Positions 6,600 through 13,742 of a stretch of 17,481 bases of DNA are shown here, piece by piece. The DNA lies in contig CAJMLC010000018.1 of assembly GCA_905214155.1 (NCBI GenBank), positions 1-17,481 on the forward strand, given 5' to 3'. The notes below the pieces were generated by a model. The model did no database searches. It worked only from the letters and a program-made list of their open reading frames with translations, and had not been told where the DNA came from. The position numbers and the translations under genes are program-made. The stretch comes from an uncultured bacterium. GTDB taxonomy: Bacteria > Bacillota > Clostridia > Oscillospirales > Oscillospiraceae. Numbering within the stretch: the stretch's first letter is position 1; every line of letters begins with the position of its first letter.

Positions 6600-7595
6600 A
6601 TGAACAAAAACTACGATTACTTTTTGACGATTGTAAAAATGGGAAACCTGACCAGGGCTGCGGACGCACTTTACATCACGCAATCCTCGCTGAGCAAATA
6701 TCTCAGCCGGCTGGAGGCCGATTTGAACATTCAGCTCTTTGACCGCTCATGTTCTCCGATGGTGCTGACTTACGCCGGACATCTATATCTGGAGTACGTC
6801 AACCGGCTCCTAGCCATGGACAGTCGCCTTCAGGCTGAGTTCGATGAGGTGCGCAGCGAGACGCGCGGCGAAACGACCTTCGGGATCACCAGCTGGCGCA
6901 GCAGCATCATGCTGCCCACGCTGCTACCGGTGCTGCATGATCGCTACCCGCATATCCGCGTGAACGTGTCCGAAGGACGTAGCTATACCTTTGAAAGTGC
7001 CATGCTTAATGGGCAGGTAGACTTCTGTCTAGTCCCATACCCCGCCCACTTCAATATGGCCACCACACATGAAGACATGGGACGTGAGAAGCTCTATTTG
7101 GCAGGGAACCGCTCGCATCCGGCAGTACAGAAAGCGTTGTCCGGCCCGCGCAGTGCGGACGGAATGCCGCGCTTTGACCCACAGCTGCTCAATGGTGAAT
7201 ATTTCATTAGCCTCAAGCCCGGGCAGGTGCTCTCGCGCGTCAACCGCCAGTTCCTGACAGAGCATGAGATCACGCTGGCTGGAATGTGGAACACGGAAAA
7301 TACGGTGACGTCGCTAAATTTGGTCGATCGCACACTTTGCTTCACTTGCGTTCCGGCGCTGTGCCTACATCAGGAGAGCTTTCCCTCCAACATTGTGCTC
7401 ATGGAGCTGGGCGATCCGCCGCTGGACTGGGGAAAAGCCATCGTCTACCCTAAGCAGACGCGGATCACGCGCATCATGCGCATTGTCATTGATCTGGTCA
7501 AGGAATTCTACCACAACGATCCGCAGGTGCGCCAACAGTACCGGGAGAAGAACCTCGCCGAATGGCGCGCCGGTCAGGAAAGGGAAACGACCTAA
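6600..7595 (+). CDS. LysR-family transcriptional regulator
   Basis: This 331-residue regulator has an N-terminal winged helix-turn-helix (residues about 1-60): YFLTIVKMGNLTRAADALY, then TQSSLSKYLSRLEADLNIQLFDR, the standard LysR signature. The C-terminal effector-binding domain starts with GETTFGITSWRSSIMLPTLLP. The start is ATG 6600, where the homology begins, with GAGGG 11 bases upstream; the in-frame open stretch back to 6513 is promoter sequence. It is divergent from the dehydrogenase-RraA-TctCBA operon, the classical arrangement for a LysR activator responding to a substrate or intermediate of the pathway. It is about 30 residues longer than typical, mostly in a charged C-terminal tail. 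Confidence 0.9.
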   Translation: MNKNYDYFLTIVKMGNLTRAADALYITQSSLSKYLSRLEADLNIQLFDRSCSPMVLTYAGHLYLEYVNRLLAMDSRLQAEFDEVRSETRGETTFGITSWRSSIMLPTLLPVLHDRYPHIRVNVSEGRSYTFESAMLNGQVDFCLVPYPAHFNMATTHEDMGREKLYLAGNRSHPAVQKALSGPRSADGMPRFDPQLLNGEYFISLKPGQVLSRVNRQFLTEHEITLAGMWNTENTVTSLNLVDRTLCFTCVPALCLHQESFPSNIVLMELGDPPLDWGKAIVYPKQTRITRIMRIVIDLVKEFYHNDPQVRQQYREKNLAEWRAGQERETT

Positions 7596-7664
7596 ATCAC
7601 ACAGAAGGGAGCCTCACCGTCCGTCCTGCCGTGTACGCACGGCGAGGCGGCGGCTGTCCATCTT

Positions 7665-8564
7665 ATGACCGTTAAACAGGAAGAAAGCGCCGTTTGTCCG
7701 CCGGACGCGCTGGAAAAGCGCATCCAGCAGGCGCAGCTCACCAAGTGCCAGCACCGGATTGCGGACTATTTTCTCAAGAACCGAAACCGGATCTGCCGCA
7801 TGACCAGCCTCGCCATCGCGCAGGAGGTCGGCGTGAGTGATGCGTCCGTGATTCGCTTCTCGCGCGCTGTGGGCTATACGGGCTTCGCCGACCTGCGCGA
7901 GAGCCTGTACGACGCCTTCCGGCAGGAGCTCACCAGCATGGACATCGGCCGCTACGCGCCCGCGCAGCGGCTGGACCTCCAGATCAACGAATTTGGAGGG
8001 CTGAATCTTTCAACAGACTTTCTGTGCCTCATGGCGCACAACATTGAGCAGTCCGTCCGTCAGAACGATCCTCGCCTGCTCGAGCGCGTGGTGGATCTGC
8101 TCGTGGAAAGCCGACGCAAGCTCATTATCGGCGTGCAGGGCAGCAAAAGCTGCGCCATGCAGTTCTCCCGCCTGCTAGGCTTCCTTCTTGAGCGTGTCGA
8201 ACTGCTCTCTACCGGCGAAAGCGACGAGATTGCCATGCTCTCCGGTCTCGGGCCCGAGGATACCATTGTGGCTGTCAGTTACGCCCGCTACTATAAGACG
8301 GACGCCTATCTTGCGCAACTCGTCCACCGGACGGGTGCGAATATCGTCGTGCTTGCCGACAGCACCAAGTCGCCCTGGGCGCAGATCGCGGACATACTGC
8401 TTCTGGTGGAAACACGGCACATGGGTTCGTTCAACTCCACGCTGGGCACGACCTGCCTGCTCGAGTACCTTATCACAATGCTCTGTCGGAAATACCCCGA
8501 CCGGTGCAGCAAGCGCTTGGGCGAGCGCGAGCAGATGGTCGCTCCCCTGCTGCTCGTCCCCTGA
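7665..8564 (+). CDS. RpiR/MurR-family transcriptional regulator with SIS domain
   Basis: This 299-residue protein has an N-terminal RpiR-type helix-turn-helix (about 18-90: RIADYFLKNR, TSLAIAQEVGVSDASVIRFSR, GYTGFADLR), which is highly typical. A C-terminal SIS sugar-isomerase-like sensor domain (about 145-265: LIIGVQGSKSCAMQFSRLLGF, then EDTIVAVSYARYYKTD) is followed by ANIVVLADSTKSPWAQIADILL. RpiR proteins sense phosphorylated sugars or sugar acids through the SIS domain and act as repressors or activators. The ribosome site at ATG 7665 is weak. The gene follows the LysR gene by 69 bases with no visible terminator, so the two may be co-transcribed. Its natural target could be the rightward operon beginning at 10448, now separated from it by an IS110 element. 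Confidence 0.9.
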   Translation: MTVKQEESAVCPPDALEKRIQQAQLTKCQHRIADYFLKNRNRICRMTSLAIAQEVGVSDASVIRFSRAVGYTGFADLRESLYDAFRQELTSMDIGRYAPAQRLDLQINEFGGLNLSTDFLCLMAHNIEQSVRQNDPRLLERVVDLLVESRRKLIIGVQGSKSCAMQFSRLLGFLLERVELLSTGESDEIAMLSGLGPEDTIVAVSYARYYKTDAYLAQLVHRTGANIVVLADSTKSPWAQIADILLLVETRHMGSFNSTLGTTCLLEYLITMLCRKYPDRCSKRLGEREQMVAPLLLVP

Positions 8565-8718
8565 GCATTCTTTGGCTACAGCACTACAGGAAACAAGCGG
8601 TTTTTGATACGGCTGCCCACACAACCTGGCAGAGTGTCCAAAAACAGCTTGTATTTTTTAGTCAAAAGCGCCACTTGAATGTAGTGATTGTCGTGGTTAT
8701 TATTTGAACTGTAGTGAG

Positions 8719-8738
8719 CTGGCCACAATTTTGTCCAG
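8719..8738. promoter_or_regulatory. 20-base near-perfect palindrome, candidate operator
   Basis: CTGGCCACAATTTTGTCCAG is symmetrical at 16 of 20 positions, with a central AATT-rich core. It lies 155 bases downstream of rpiR and upstream of a strong ribosome site. RpiR-type regulators bind such dyads, so this could be an operator left behind upstream of the IS110 insertion. No functional evidence exists beyond symmetry and position. Confidence 0.4.
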
Positions 8739-8788
8739 CCCCGCCTTTTTATATCCGGAATTACAATCAATAATAATGGGAGGGTACT

Positions 8789-8872
8789 GTGAAAACATTA
8801 TTTAGTGTCAGAGGCAGCCCCAGGGTTGAAAAAGGGCGCAGCAAAGCAAGCGTCCCAGAGACGCCGCTATAA
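8789..8872 (+). CDS. Small open frame (27 aa) with strong ribosome site; unidentified
   Basis: GGGAGGG followed four bases later by GTG (8789-8791) opens a frame MKTLFSVRGSPRVEKGRSKA... to TAA at 8870-8872. The ribosome site is among the better ones in the window. The product resembles nothing I recognise. It could be a small leader peptide, or the truncated start of a gene broken when the IS110 element inserted, since the element's transposase ends 14 bases further on. Chance is also possible. Confidence 0.25.
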   Translation: MKTLFSVRGSPRVEKGRSKASVPETPL

Positions 8873-8885
8873 TACAGTTGCAGAC

Positions 8886-10156
8886 CTAACCGGCCAAAGC
8901 GTCCAAGGAAATTGAACCGGCAGTAACAAGGCCAAGAGAAACAAGCAGCTTGATTGCTTCTTTTGCGGAAGAAAGCGTTTGCTTCCTTTTCAGATCCTCC
9001 GGCATATCGAACTTCTTCAAATCGCTCGGATTGAAAACCTCGCCGGTTGACAGCATGGCATAGATGGCGGTCAAAATCATTCTGGCGATCGCGATGGTGG
9101 CGCGTTTCTTTCCTCTGCGCTTCATCAAACGCTCGAACTTGATGCGGTAATAAGGCTGTTTTCCGTAGATTTCACAGCAGCATGAGCGGCTTCTACCAAG
9201 GCAGGCTTCAAGTAAACGCCGGCTCGGGATATTCTGACGGATTTCTTTTTCCCGGCGGATTGGTTACTGGCAGGAGCAAGACCAGCCCAGTTACAGAGGC
9301 GCTTGGAGGAACCGAACTGTGACATGTCCGTACCGATTTCGGAAAGGATCGTAATTGCCGTTCGGCGGTCGATGCCTGGAATTGTGCAGAGCAGAGAGAT
9401 TTGCCCTTCGTATTCAGCTACGAGATCGCCGATGATCTCATCAAGTTGGGCAATGCGATGGTCAATATCTGCGAAATGCTCTTGAACGATCCGCCCCCTC
9501 TCTTTTTGCTCCGGTGTCATATTGAAGCCGCTGACGGCTTCAACCACATCTGAAGCTTTCTTCTTCAGAGAACGATGGAGCAAAGAAACACAGTGTTCAG
9601 GGTCTACGGTATCCGTATCCAGCAAGTAATTCTCGATGTCCGTAGCGGACTTCCCAAGCATGTCGGAGACTACGGCATCCAACGTCAGATTACACACAGT
9701 GAAAGCGTTCTGAAAACGGTTCTTTTCACTGGAACGCATGGATACGAGCTTACTTCGATAGCGGGTGAACTCGCGGAGAATACGGATATCCTTACTCGGA
9801 ATGTAACTGCTGGGAACTAAGCCCATACGAAACAGATTGCCGATCCATTTGGAATTCTTTTTGTCGTCCTTGTTTCCTTTCACAGCGGAAACCCACTTTG
9901 GGTTCGCGATAACGACATGGCAGGAATCTTCAAGGACATTCCAGACGGGGACCCAATACTTGCCGGTGCTCTCCATACAAACGTCTTTGCAGTCGTATTC
10001 AAGCAGCCACTTCTTGAATGCAACGAGACCGTTGTAGAAGGTGGAGAACCGCTTCTGGTAATAATGCGGCATAACATACTCGCTGGTAATGATTGTGGCG
10101 ACGAGAAAAGTTTTGTGAACATCGACGCCGCAGCAGATGGGATATGTGAGCTTCAT
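8886..10156 (-). pseudogene. IS110-family transposase, frameshifted
   Basis: The start is ATG 10156 after AAAGGAGGG: MKLTYPICCGVDVHKTFLVA, the first Asp of the DEDD RuvC-like domain. CMESTGKYWVPVWNVLE and NPKWVSAVKGNKDDKKNSKW follow. The C-terminal Tnp_20 domain reads LLCTIPGIDRRTAITILSEIG, then NWAGLAPASNQSAGKKKS, the region holding the family's conserved serine. In frame zero the protein ends abnormally after VKSTEN at TGA 9125-9127. The expected continuation (PYYRIKFERLMKRRGKKRA and onward to a stop at 8886) is in the -1 frame. The shift maps to the A-run at 9159-9162, consistent with loss of one base. The result lacks the last about 85 residues. Programmed frameshifting is not the norm for IS110 and the slippery sequence is poor, so a disabling mutation or a base-call error is likelier. 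Confidence 0.88.
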
Positions 10157-10188
10157 ACTGCCCTCCTTTCTGAGATGAAAGAGGCAGT
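10157..10188 (-). promoter_or_regulatory. Hairpin sequestering the transposase ribosome site
   Basis: ACTGCC (10157-10162) pairs with GGCAGT (10183-10188), and CTTTC (10166-10170) with GAAAG (10177-10181), around a six-base loop. On the minus-strand mRNA the AAAGGAGGG Shine-Dalgarno and the base next to ATG 10156 lie in this stem. Such structures are well known in insertion sequences as a way of limiting translation from read-through transcripts. Confidence 0.6.
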
Positions 10189-10366
10189 GACTGCGCCGCC
10201 ACACAATAAACACAGAAGTATTTATCAATTCTTACTGTGCGGACCCGAACGACCCACTTATTTGTGCTTGAAAGACGACGCTTACACTGATTTTTATACT
10301 GCCTTTGCGACTGGAGAGTTGCATGCAGCTCCTCCTACCGTGCTTTGTAGTGTGCCTCTCAAACAC
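10189..10366 (-). ncRNA. Putative IS110 bridge RNA (position predicted from element layout)
   Basis: IS110 elements carry a structured bridge RNA in the non-coding end upstream of the transposase, with one loop matching donor and one matching target. Here a TATAAT -10 box is present on the minus strand at 10372-10367 but no matching -35 is seen. That fits the known arrangement in which the -35 is supplied by the other element end in the circular intermediate. The predicted transcript begins near 10360 and soon folds into a stem (GGAGGAGC-TGCA against TGCA-ACTCTCC, about 10313-10335). Length and loops were not modelled, so boundaries are approximate. Confidence 0.4.
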
Positions 10367-10417
10367 ATTATACAGGAAAACGGGAAATTTTGCGGCTTCC
10401 GTTTTCATCCCTATTTG

Positions 10418-10436
10418 TGCCGGTGCCGCACCGGCA
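10418..10436. repeat. Perfect GC-rich hairpin beside the IS110 end
   Basis: TGCCGGTG (10418-10425) and CACCGGCA (10429-10436) form an eight-pair stem with a three-base CCG loop, 12 bases before the aldolase start. It may be a small REP-like palindrome that served as the IS110 target, or a leader structure of the aldolase mRNA. It occupies the place where a ribosome site would be expected. Confidence 0.6.
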
Positions 10437-10447
10437 TGGTAATTTTT

Positions 10448-11443
10448 ATGAATGAGCTAACATTGATGGACTGCACACTCCGAGACGGCGCGAATGTTGT
10501 CGGAACGGGCTACTCTGCCGAACTAACCAAGATGATAATCGAGGGCCTGATCCGCAGCAATATCCGCGTCATCGAAATGGGCAACGCTTACGGCATCGGT
10601 GCGAACGAGACCGCATCCAAGAAAGCGCCTCTCACGGACGAGGAATATCTGCAGCTGGTCCAGCCCTATCTCCCGCAGGCGGAGATCGGTATGTTCATGG
10701 GCGTGAAGAACGCCAACGAGAAGAACATCGCGCTGGCGGCCAAATACGGTCTGAAATTCCTGCGCATGGGCGCGAACGCCGGCGACGGCGCGCAGACGCT
10801 TGAGGGCATTCGCCTGGTCAAGCAGTACGGCATGAAGTGCCGCTATTCCATGATGAAGGCCTACCTGCTCACGCCCGAGGGGCTGGCCGAGGAGGCTCGC
10901 ATGGTCGCGGACGCCGGTCTGGACGAGATCACGATCATGGACTCCGCCGGCACGATGCTGCCTGAGGAGGCTGAGACATACGTCCGCGCGGTGCTCGGCG
11001 CCGTCTCGATCCCCGTCGCCTTCCATTGCCACAATAACCTCGGCCTTTCCGTGGCCAACGCCCTCGCCGCCGTCCGCGGCGGCGCAAGCGTGCTCGACTG
11101 CGGTCTGATGGGCATGGCGCGCAGCGCCGGCAACTGCGCTACCGAGCTGATCGCCGCCGTGCTTCAGCGTCAGGGCAAGTTGGCCTACGTTGATCTCGAC
11201 GCGCTGCTGAACTTCATTGATCAGGAGCTGGAGCCCGCCATGCGCGAGCATTATCATTGCCCCGTCAAGCCGCTCGATCTAGTGTACGGCTACGCTGGCT
11301 GCCACTCGAATTTCTACCCCAACTTCGCCGCCGTCGCCAGCGAGAAGAACGTTCCCCTCTTTAAACTCATCACCGCAACCTGTGCCATTGACCGCAGATC
11401 GCCCAGCGTGGAGTTGATCCGTCAGGTCGCCGACACGTTGTAA
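10448..11443 (+). CDS. HMGL-like TIM-barrel aldolase, 4-hydroxy-2-oxovalerate aldolase-related
   Basis: This 331-residue enzyme has the DRE-TIM/HMGL-like fold. DCTLRDGAN (8-16) supplies the metal aspartate Asp13 and catalytic Arg12; DSAGTM sits at 165-170, and HCHNN (193-197) gives metal ligands His193 and His195. The C-terminal part (about 270-331) resembles the helical communication domain of DmpG/MhpE aldolases. Those enzymes cleave 4-hydroxy-2-oxo acids into pyruvate and an aldehyde. Two points differ: Asn16 stands where DmpG has its catalytic histidine, and no acylating aldehyde dehydrogenase partner lies nearby. Substrate is therefore probably different. The start could be ATG 10448 or in-frame ATG 10436; neither has a clear ribosome site, perhaps because the IS110 insertion altered the upstream sequence. 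The dehydrogenase gene follows after 16 bases. Confidence 0.87.
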   Translation: MNELTLMDCTLRDGANVVGTGYSAELTKMIIEGLIRSNIRVIEMGNAYGIGANETASKKAPLTDEEYLQLVQPYLPQAEIGMFMGVKNANEKNIALAAKYGLKFLRMGANAGDGAQTLEGIRLVKQYGMKCRYSMMKAYLLTPEGLAEEARMVADAGLDEITIMDSAGTMLPEEAETYVRAVLGAVSIPVAFHCHNNLGLSVANALAAVRGGASVLDCGLMGMARSAGNCATELIAAVLQRQGKLAYVDLDALLNFIDQELEPAMREHYHCPVKPLDLVYGYAGCHSNFYPNFAAVASEKNVPLFKLITATCAIDRRSPSVELIRQVADTL

Positions 11444-11459
11444 ATGGAGGAATAGTACT

Positions 11460-12398
11460 ATGACTGTTTATCTGAGCGAACACATCTGCGACTCCGCCCG
11501 CAAGAAGCTGGAGGCAGCCGCCACCATCGTGGACAACTTCGACCACCCCGAGGAGATCGACGCTATCATCGTGCGCACCGCTCCCGTCACCGCCGAGCTG
11601 CTGGAAAAGGCCACCAAACTCAAGGTCATTGGCAAGCACGGCGTGGGCTACAACAATGTGGACGTCGCCGCTGTCAAGGCTAAGGGCATTCCCATGGTCT
11701 ACACGCCGCTGGCCAACGCCGACTCCGTGGCAGAGATGGTCGTGGGCCTATTCCTGCTGCTCGAGCGCGGCCTTTACGCCGCGAACCAGAAGTGCCGCCG
11801 CGGTGAGTTTCAGAAGATCGCCCCCGCAGACTTCCTTGGCACGCAGCTGCGTGGCAAGACGCTCGGTCAAATTGGCATGGGCAATATTGCCCAGCGCATC
11901 GCCAAGATCCTGTGTGACGGCTTCGGTGTGAAGATTCTCGGCTACGACCCGTTCATCTCGACCGACGAGGCGGTCAAGCGTGGCTTCGAAAAGGTCGAAA
12001 CCGTCGCCGAGCTGCTCGAGCGAGCGGACATGGTTAACATCAACGTTCCGCTCATCGACAGCACCCGCAACTTGATCGCGGGCGAGATGTTCAACCACTT
12101 CAAGCCCAGCGCGGTTCTGGTCAACGCCGCCCGCGGTGGCATCGTGAACGAGGAGGATCTCTACGACGCGCTCGTGAGCGGCAAGCTCAAGGCCGCCGCC
12201 TGCGACACCTTCGTCGTTGAGCCGCCCAAGCCGGGCCGCTACAAGGATCTCTTTTCGCTGGAAAACTTCAGCGCCACGCCGCACCTCGGCGGTAACACGG
12301 ACGACGCGCTGGAGAATGCCGGCAATCAGGTCGTGGACGACATTCTCACTGTGCTCGCCGGCGGCAAGCCCTCCTGCCTGATCCCTGAGCTGCGCTGA
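11460..12398 (+). CDS. D-isomer-specific 2-hydroxyacid dehydrogenase (second of three)
   Basis: This 312-residue NAD-dependent dehydrogenase of the D-3-phosphoglycerate dehydrogenase-like group has nucleotide loop GQIGMGNIA (136-144) and Asp163 after the second strand for NAD(H). Its catalytic residues are Arg225 (NAARGGIVN), Glu254 (VVEPP) and His275 (TPHLGG). It lacks the C-terminal ACT domain of biosynthetic SerA, so a catabolic or hydroxy-acid role is more likely than serine synthesis. A GGAGG site sits at good distance before ATG 11460, and the gene is tightly coupled to the upstream aldolase gene. A strong terminator follows. Together the pair suggests oxidation of a D-hydroxy acid and aldol cleavage of the product, or reduction of an aldolase product. 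Confidence 0.92.
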   Translation: MTVYLSEHICDSARKKLEAAATIVDNFDHPEEIDAIIVRTAPVTAELLEKATKLKVIGKHGVGYNNVDVAAVKAKGIPMVYTPLANADSVAEMVVGLFLLLERGLYAANQKCRRGEFQKIAPADFLGTQLRGKTLGQIGMGNIAQRIAKILCDGFGVKILGYDPFISTDEAVKRGFEKVETVAELLERADMVNINVPLIDSTRNLIAGEMFNHFKPSAVLVNAARGGIVNEEDLYDALVSGKLKAAACDTFVVEPPKPGRYKDLFSLENFSATPHLGGNTDDALENAGNQVVDDILTVLAGGKPSCLIPELR

Positions 12399-12436
12399 AG
12401 CACCGCCATCTTCTCTCTCACTTTCCCTTCACCTAC

Positions 12437-12475
12437 CCCCGCAGCCGTTTTCCGCTTTTCGGCTGCGGGGTTTTT
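12437..12475 (+). terminator. Intrinsic terminator of the aldolase-dehydrogenase operon
   Basis: CCCCGCAGCCG (12437-12447) and CGGCTGCGGGG (12460-12470) form a perfect 11-pair stem with a 12-base loop, followed directly by TTTTT. It lies 38 bases after the dehydrogenase stop. Confidence 0.93.
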
Positions 12476-12487
12476 CTATCCTGCGCA

Positions 12488-12517
12488 TTGACAGCCCGCA
12501 CCCAGCCGGGCTATACT
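12488..12517 (+). promoter_or_regulatory. Promoter of cdaR with a palindrome across the spacer
   Basis: TTGACA (12488-12493), an 18-base spacer and TATACT (12512-12517) form a good vegetative promoter. The inverted repeat AGCCCG (12493-12498) and CGGGCT (12507-12512) spans the spacer and touches both boxes, a position suited to repression or autoregulation. Confidence 0.7.
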
Positions 12518-12560
12518 GGAGAAAAACCGTCCGATTGCGGGAAAGCGAGGGGATTTCACC

Positions 12561-13676
12561 ATGGTGATCGAACTGAATATTGCCCGGCGCGTCGTATCCG
12601 AGCTGCACGACGCGATCCGCCAACCCATCAACCTCATGGACGAGAATGGGCGCATCATTGCGAGCACGGACGCCTCCCGCATCGGGACGGTGCACTCTGC
12701 CGCCTGCCAGGCCATACGGGAGAACATGGAGTGTCTCGTCGTGCGGGCGGACGGGGAATATGCCGGCTCGCGCATCGGCGTGAATGTCCCCCTCCGCTTC
12801 GATGGGAAGATTGTCGGCGTGGTGGGCGTCACCGGCGGAAATTACGAGGAACTCAGCCGCTATGTTCACCTGATCCGGACAACGACCGAGGCGTTGCTGC
12901 GCGTGCAGGCGGGCAGGGCAGAGGAGACAAATGCGGAGCGCCGCGTGCAGGCTCTCTGGGAGGATGTGCTCTTTCGGCCGGACGAGCCGTCGCCCAGTGC
13001 GCTGCGCGCGCTGGCGCAGTTCTGTGCGCTCGAGCCGTCCGACACCTTCGGCGCGGCGGTGATCAAGCCGACCTGTGTCGGAAGCTCAGCCCCCGCCTCC
13101 TGGCAGGAGGCCGTGCGGAGTATGGCAGGCCATATGGGCAGCGCACTTTCCCTCTACTGCGCGCCGGATTATGCGGCGCTATTCTTCCGCGAGGCATCGG
13201 CAGAGCTGCTCGGACAGCTCGACGCGCTCGCCGCGCTTCCAGAAGGCAGTGCGGCGTTTTCCGTCGGCTTTACCCGCCAGAAAAACGAACTATCCGCTCT
13301 GCGCCAGGGCTTTCGCCGCGCCCAGACGGCCTGCCGTGTCGCGCGGCTTCGAAGCGCACGGTGTGCCGTATGCTACGACAACCTGACGCTTGAGCTGCTG
13401 CTCCCCGACCTCGCCCCCCAGACCTGCCACGACTATCTCGACCAGCTCTTTGCCGGACAGGGCGGCGAAGCGCTTCGGCGCTGGCGCACACTTCTCACCG
13501 TCTTTTTTGCTTCCGACGGCTCGGTCACAAAAACCGCCGAACAGCTCTTTGTGCATAAGAATACCGTGCAGTATCAGCTCCGCAAAATCGCGGAGGCCAC
13601 CGGATTTGACCCCCGACGCATGGATCACGCAGCCATTTTCCAGATGGCGCTTCTCCTCATTCCGGACGAACCTTGA
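12561..13676 (+). CDS. cdaR: CdaR-type sugar-diacid transcriptional regulator
   Basis: This 371-residue regulator has an N-terminal putative sugar-diacid recognition domain (about 4-130: IARRVVSELHDAIRQPINLMDENGRIIAS, NVPLRFDGKIVGVVGVTG). A poorly conserved middle part follows, then a PucR-type C-terminal helix-turn-helix (about 315-368: SVTKTAEQLFVHKNTVQYQLRKI). This is the CdaR layout and near-usual length (E. coli CdaR, 385). In E. coli, CdaR activates glucarate, galactarate and D-glycerate genes, including glycerate kinase, and a glycerate kinase gene follows here, so the regulatory pairing appears conserved. The start at ATG 12561 has GAGGGG eight or nine bases upstream. The gene is monocistronic, bounded by terminators on both sides. 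The effector is unproven. Confidence 0.92.
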   Translation: MVIELNIARRVVSELHDAIRQPINLMDENGRIIASTDASRIGTVHSAACQAIRENMECLVVRADGEYAGSRIGVNVPLRFDGKIVGVVGVTGGNYEELSRYVHLIRTTTEALLRVQAGRAEETNAERRVQALWEDVLFRPDEPSPSALRALAQFCALEPSDTFGAAVIKPTCVGSSAPASWQEAVRSMAGHMGSALSLYCAPDYAALFFREASAELLGQLDALAALPEGSAAFSVGFTRQKNELSALRQGFRRAQTACRVARLRSARCAVCYDNLTLELLLPDLAPQTCHDYLDQLFAGQGGEALRRWRTLLTVFFASDGSVTKTAEQLFVHKNTVQYQLRKIAEATGFDPRRMDHAAIFQMALLLIPDEP

Positions 13677-13686
13677 CGCTTCATGC

Positions 13687-13726
13687 CCCCTCTTTTGTTA
13701 CCAATAACAAAAGAGGGGCGTTTTTT
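13687..13726 (+). terminator. Intrinsic terminator of cdaR
   Basis: CCCCTCTTTTGTTA (13687-13700) and its exact complement TAACAAAAGAGGGG (13705-13718) form a 14-pair stem with a four-base loop, followed by CG and six T. It begins ten bases after the cdaR stop. Confidence 0.94.
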
Positions 13727-13742
13727 CTTGGTATGCGCTACA

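Larger units (their letters stand above)
8565..8885. other. Gene-poor region between rpiR and the IS110 transposase
   Basis: I find no convincing gene or rpiR terminator in this stretch. It is AT-rich compared with the flanking genes and holds an imperfect palindrome (8719-8738) and a 27-residue open frame with a strong ribosome site (8789-8872). The outer end of the IS110 element on this side must fall within it, but the exact base cannot be fixed from this copy alone. Confidence 0.5.
8886..10400 (-). mobile_element. IS110-type insertion sequence (ends approximate)
   Basis: A DEDD-type transposase gene read leftward (10156 to 8886) is preceded by a long non-coding leader (10157 to about 10400). 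That layout is the IS110 architecture in which the leader encodes a bridge RNA. IS110 elements have no long terminal inverted repeats and make no or very short target duplications, so ends cannot be read from symmetry. The outer end on the right is placed somewhere upstream of the -10-like TATAAT (10372-10367, minus), and the end on the left is below 8886. The element is visibly poorer in GC than the surrounding metabolic genes. It splits rpiR from the rightward catabolic operon. Confidence 0.8.

Noticed and set aside
10190..10228. Longer IS110 transposase start at 10228
   Set aside because: The ATG at 10156 has a strong ribosome site and starts the family's N-terminal motif; the upstream extension is leader sequence.
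9917..10447. In-frame N-terminal extension of the aldolase to 9917
   Set aside because: The extension runs through the IS110 transposase in antisense; family homology begins at MNELTLMDCTLRDG (10448).
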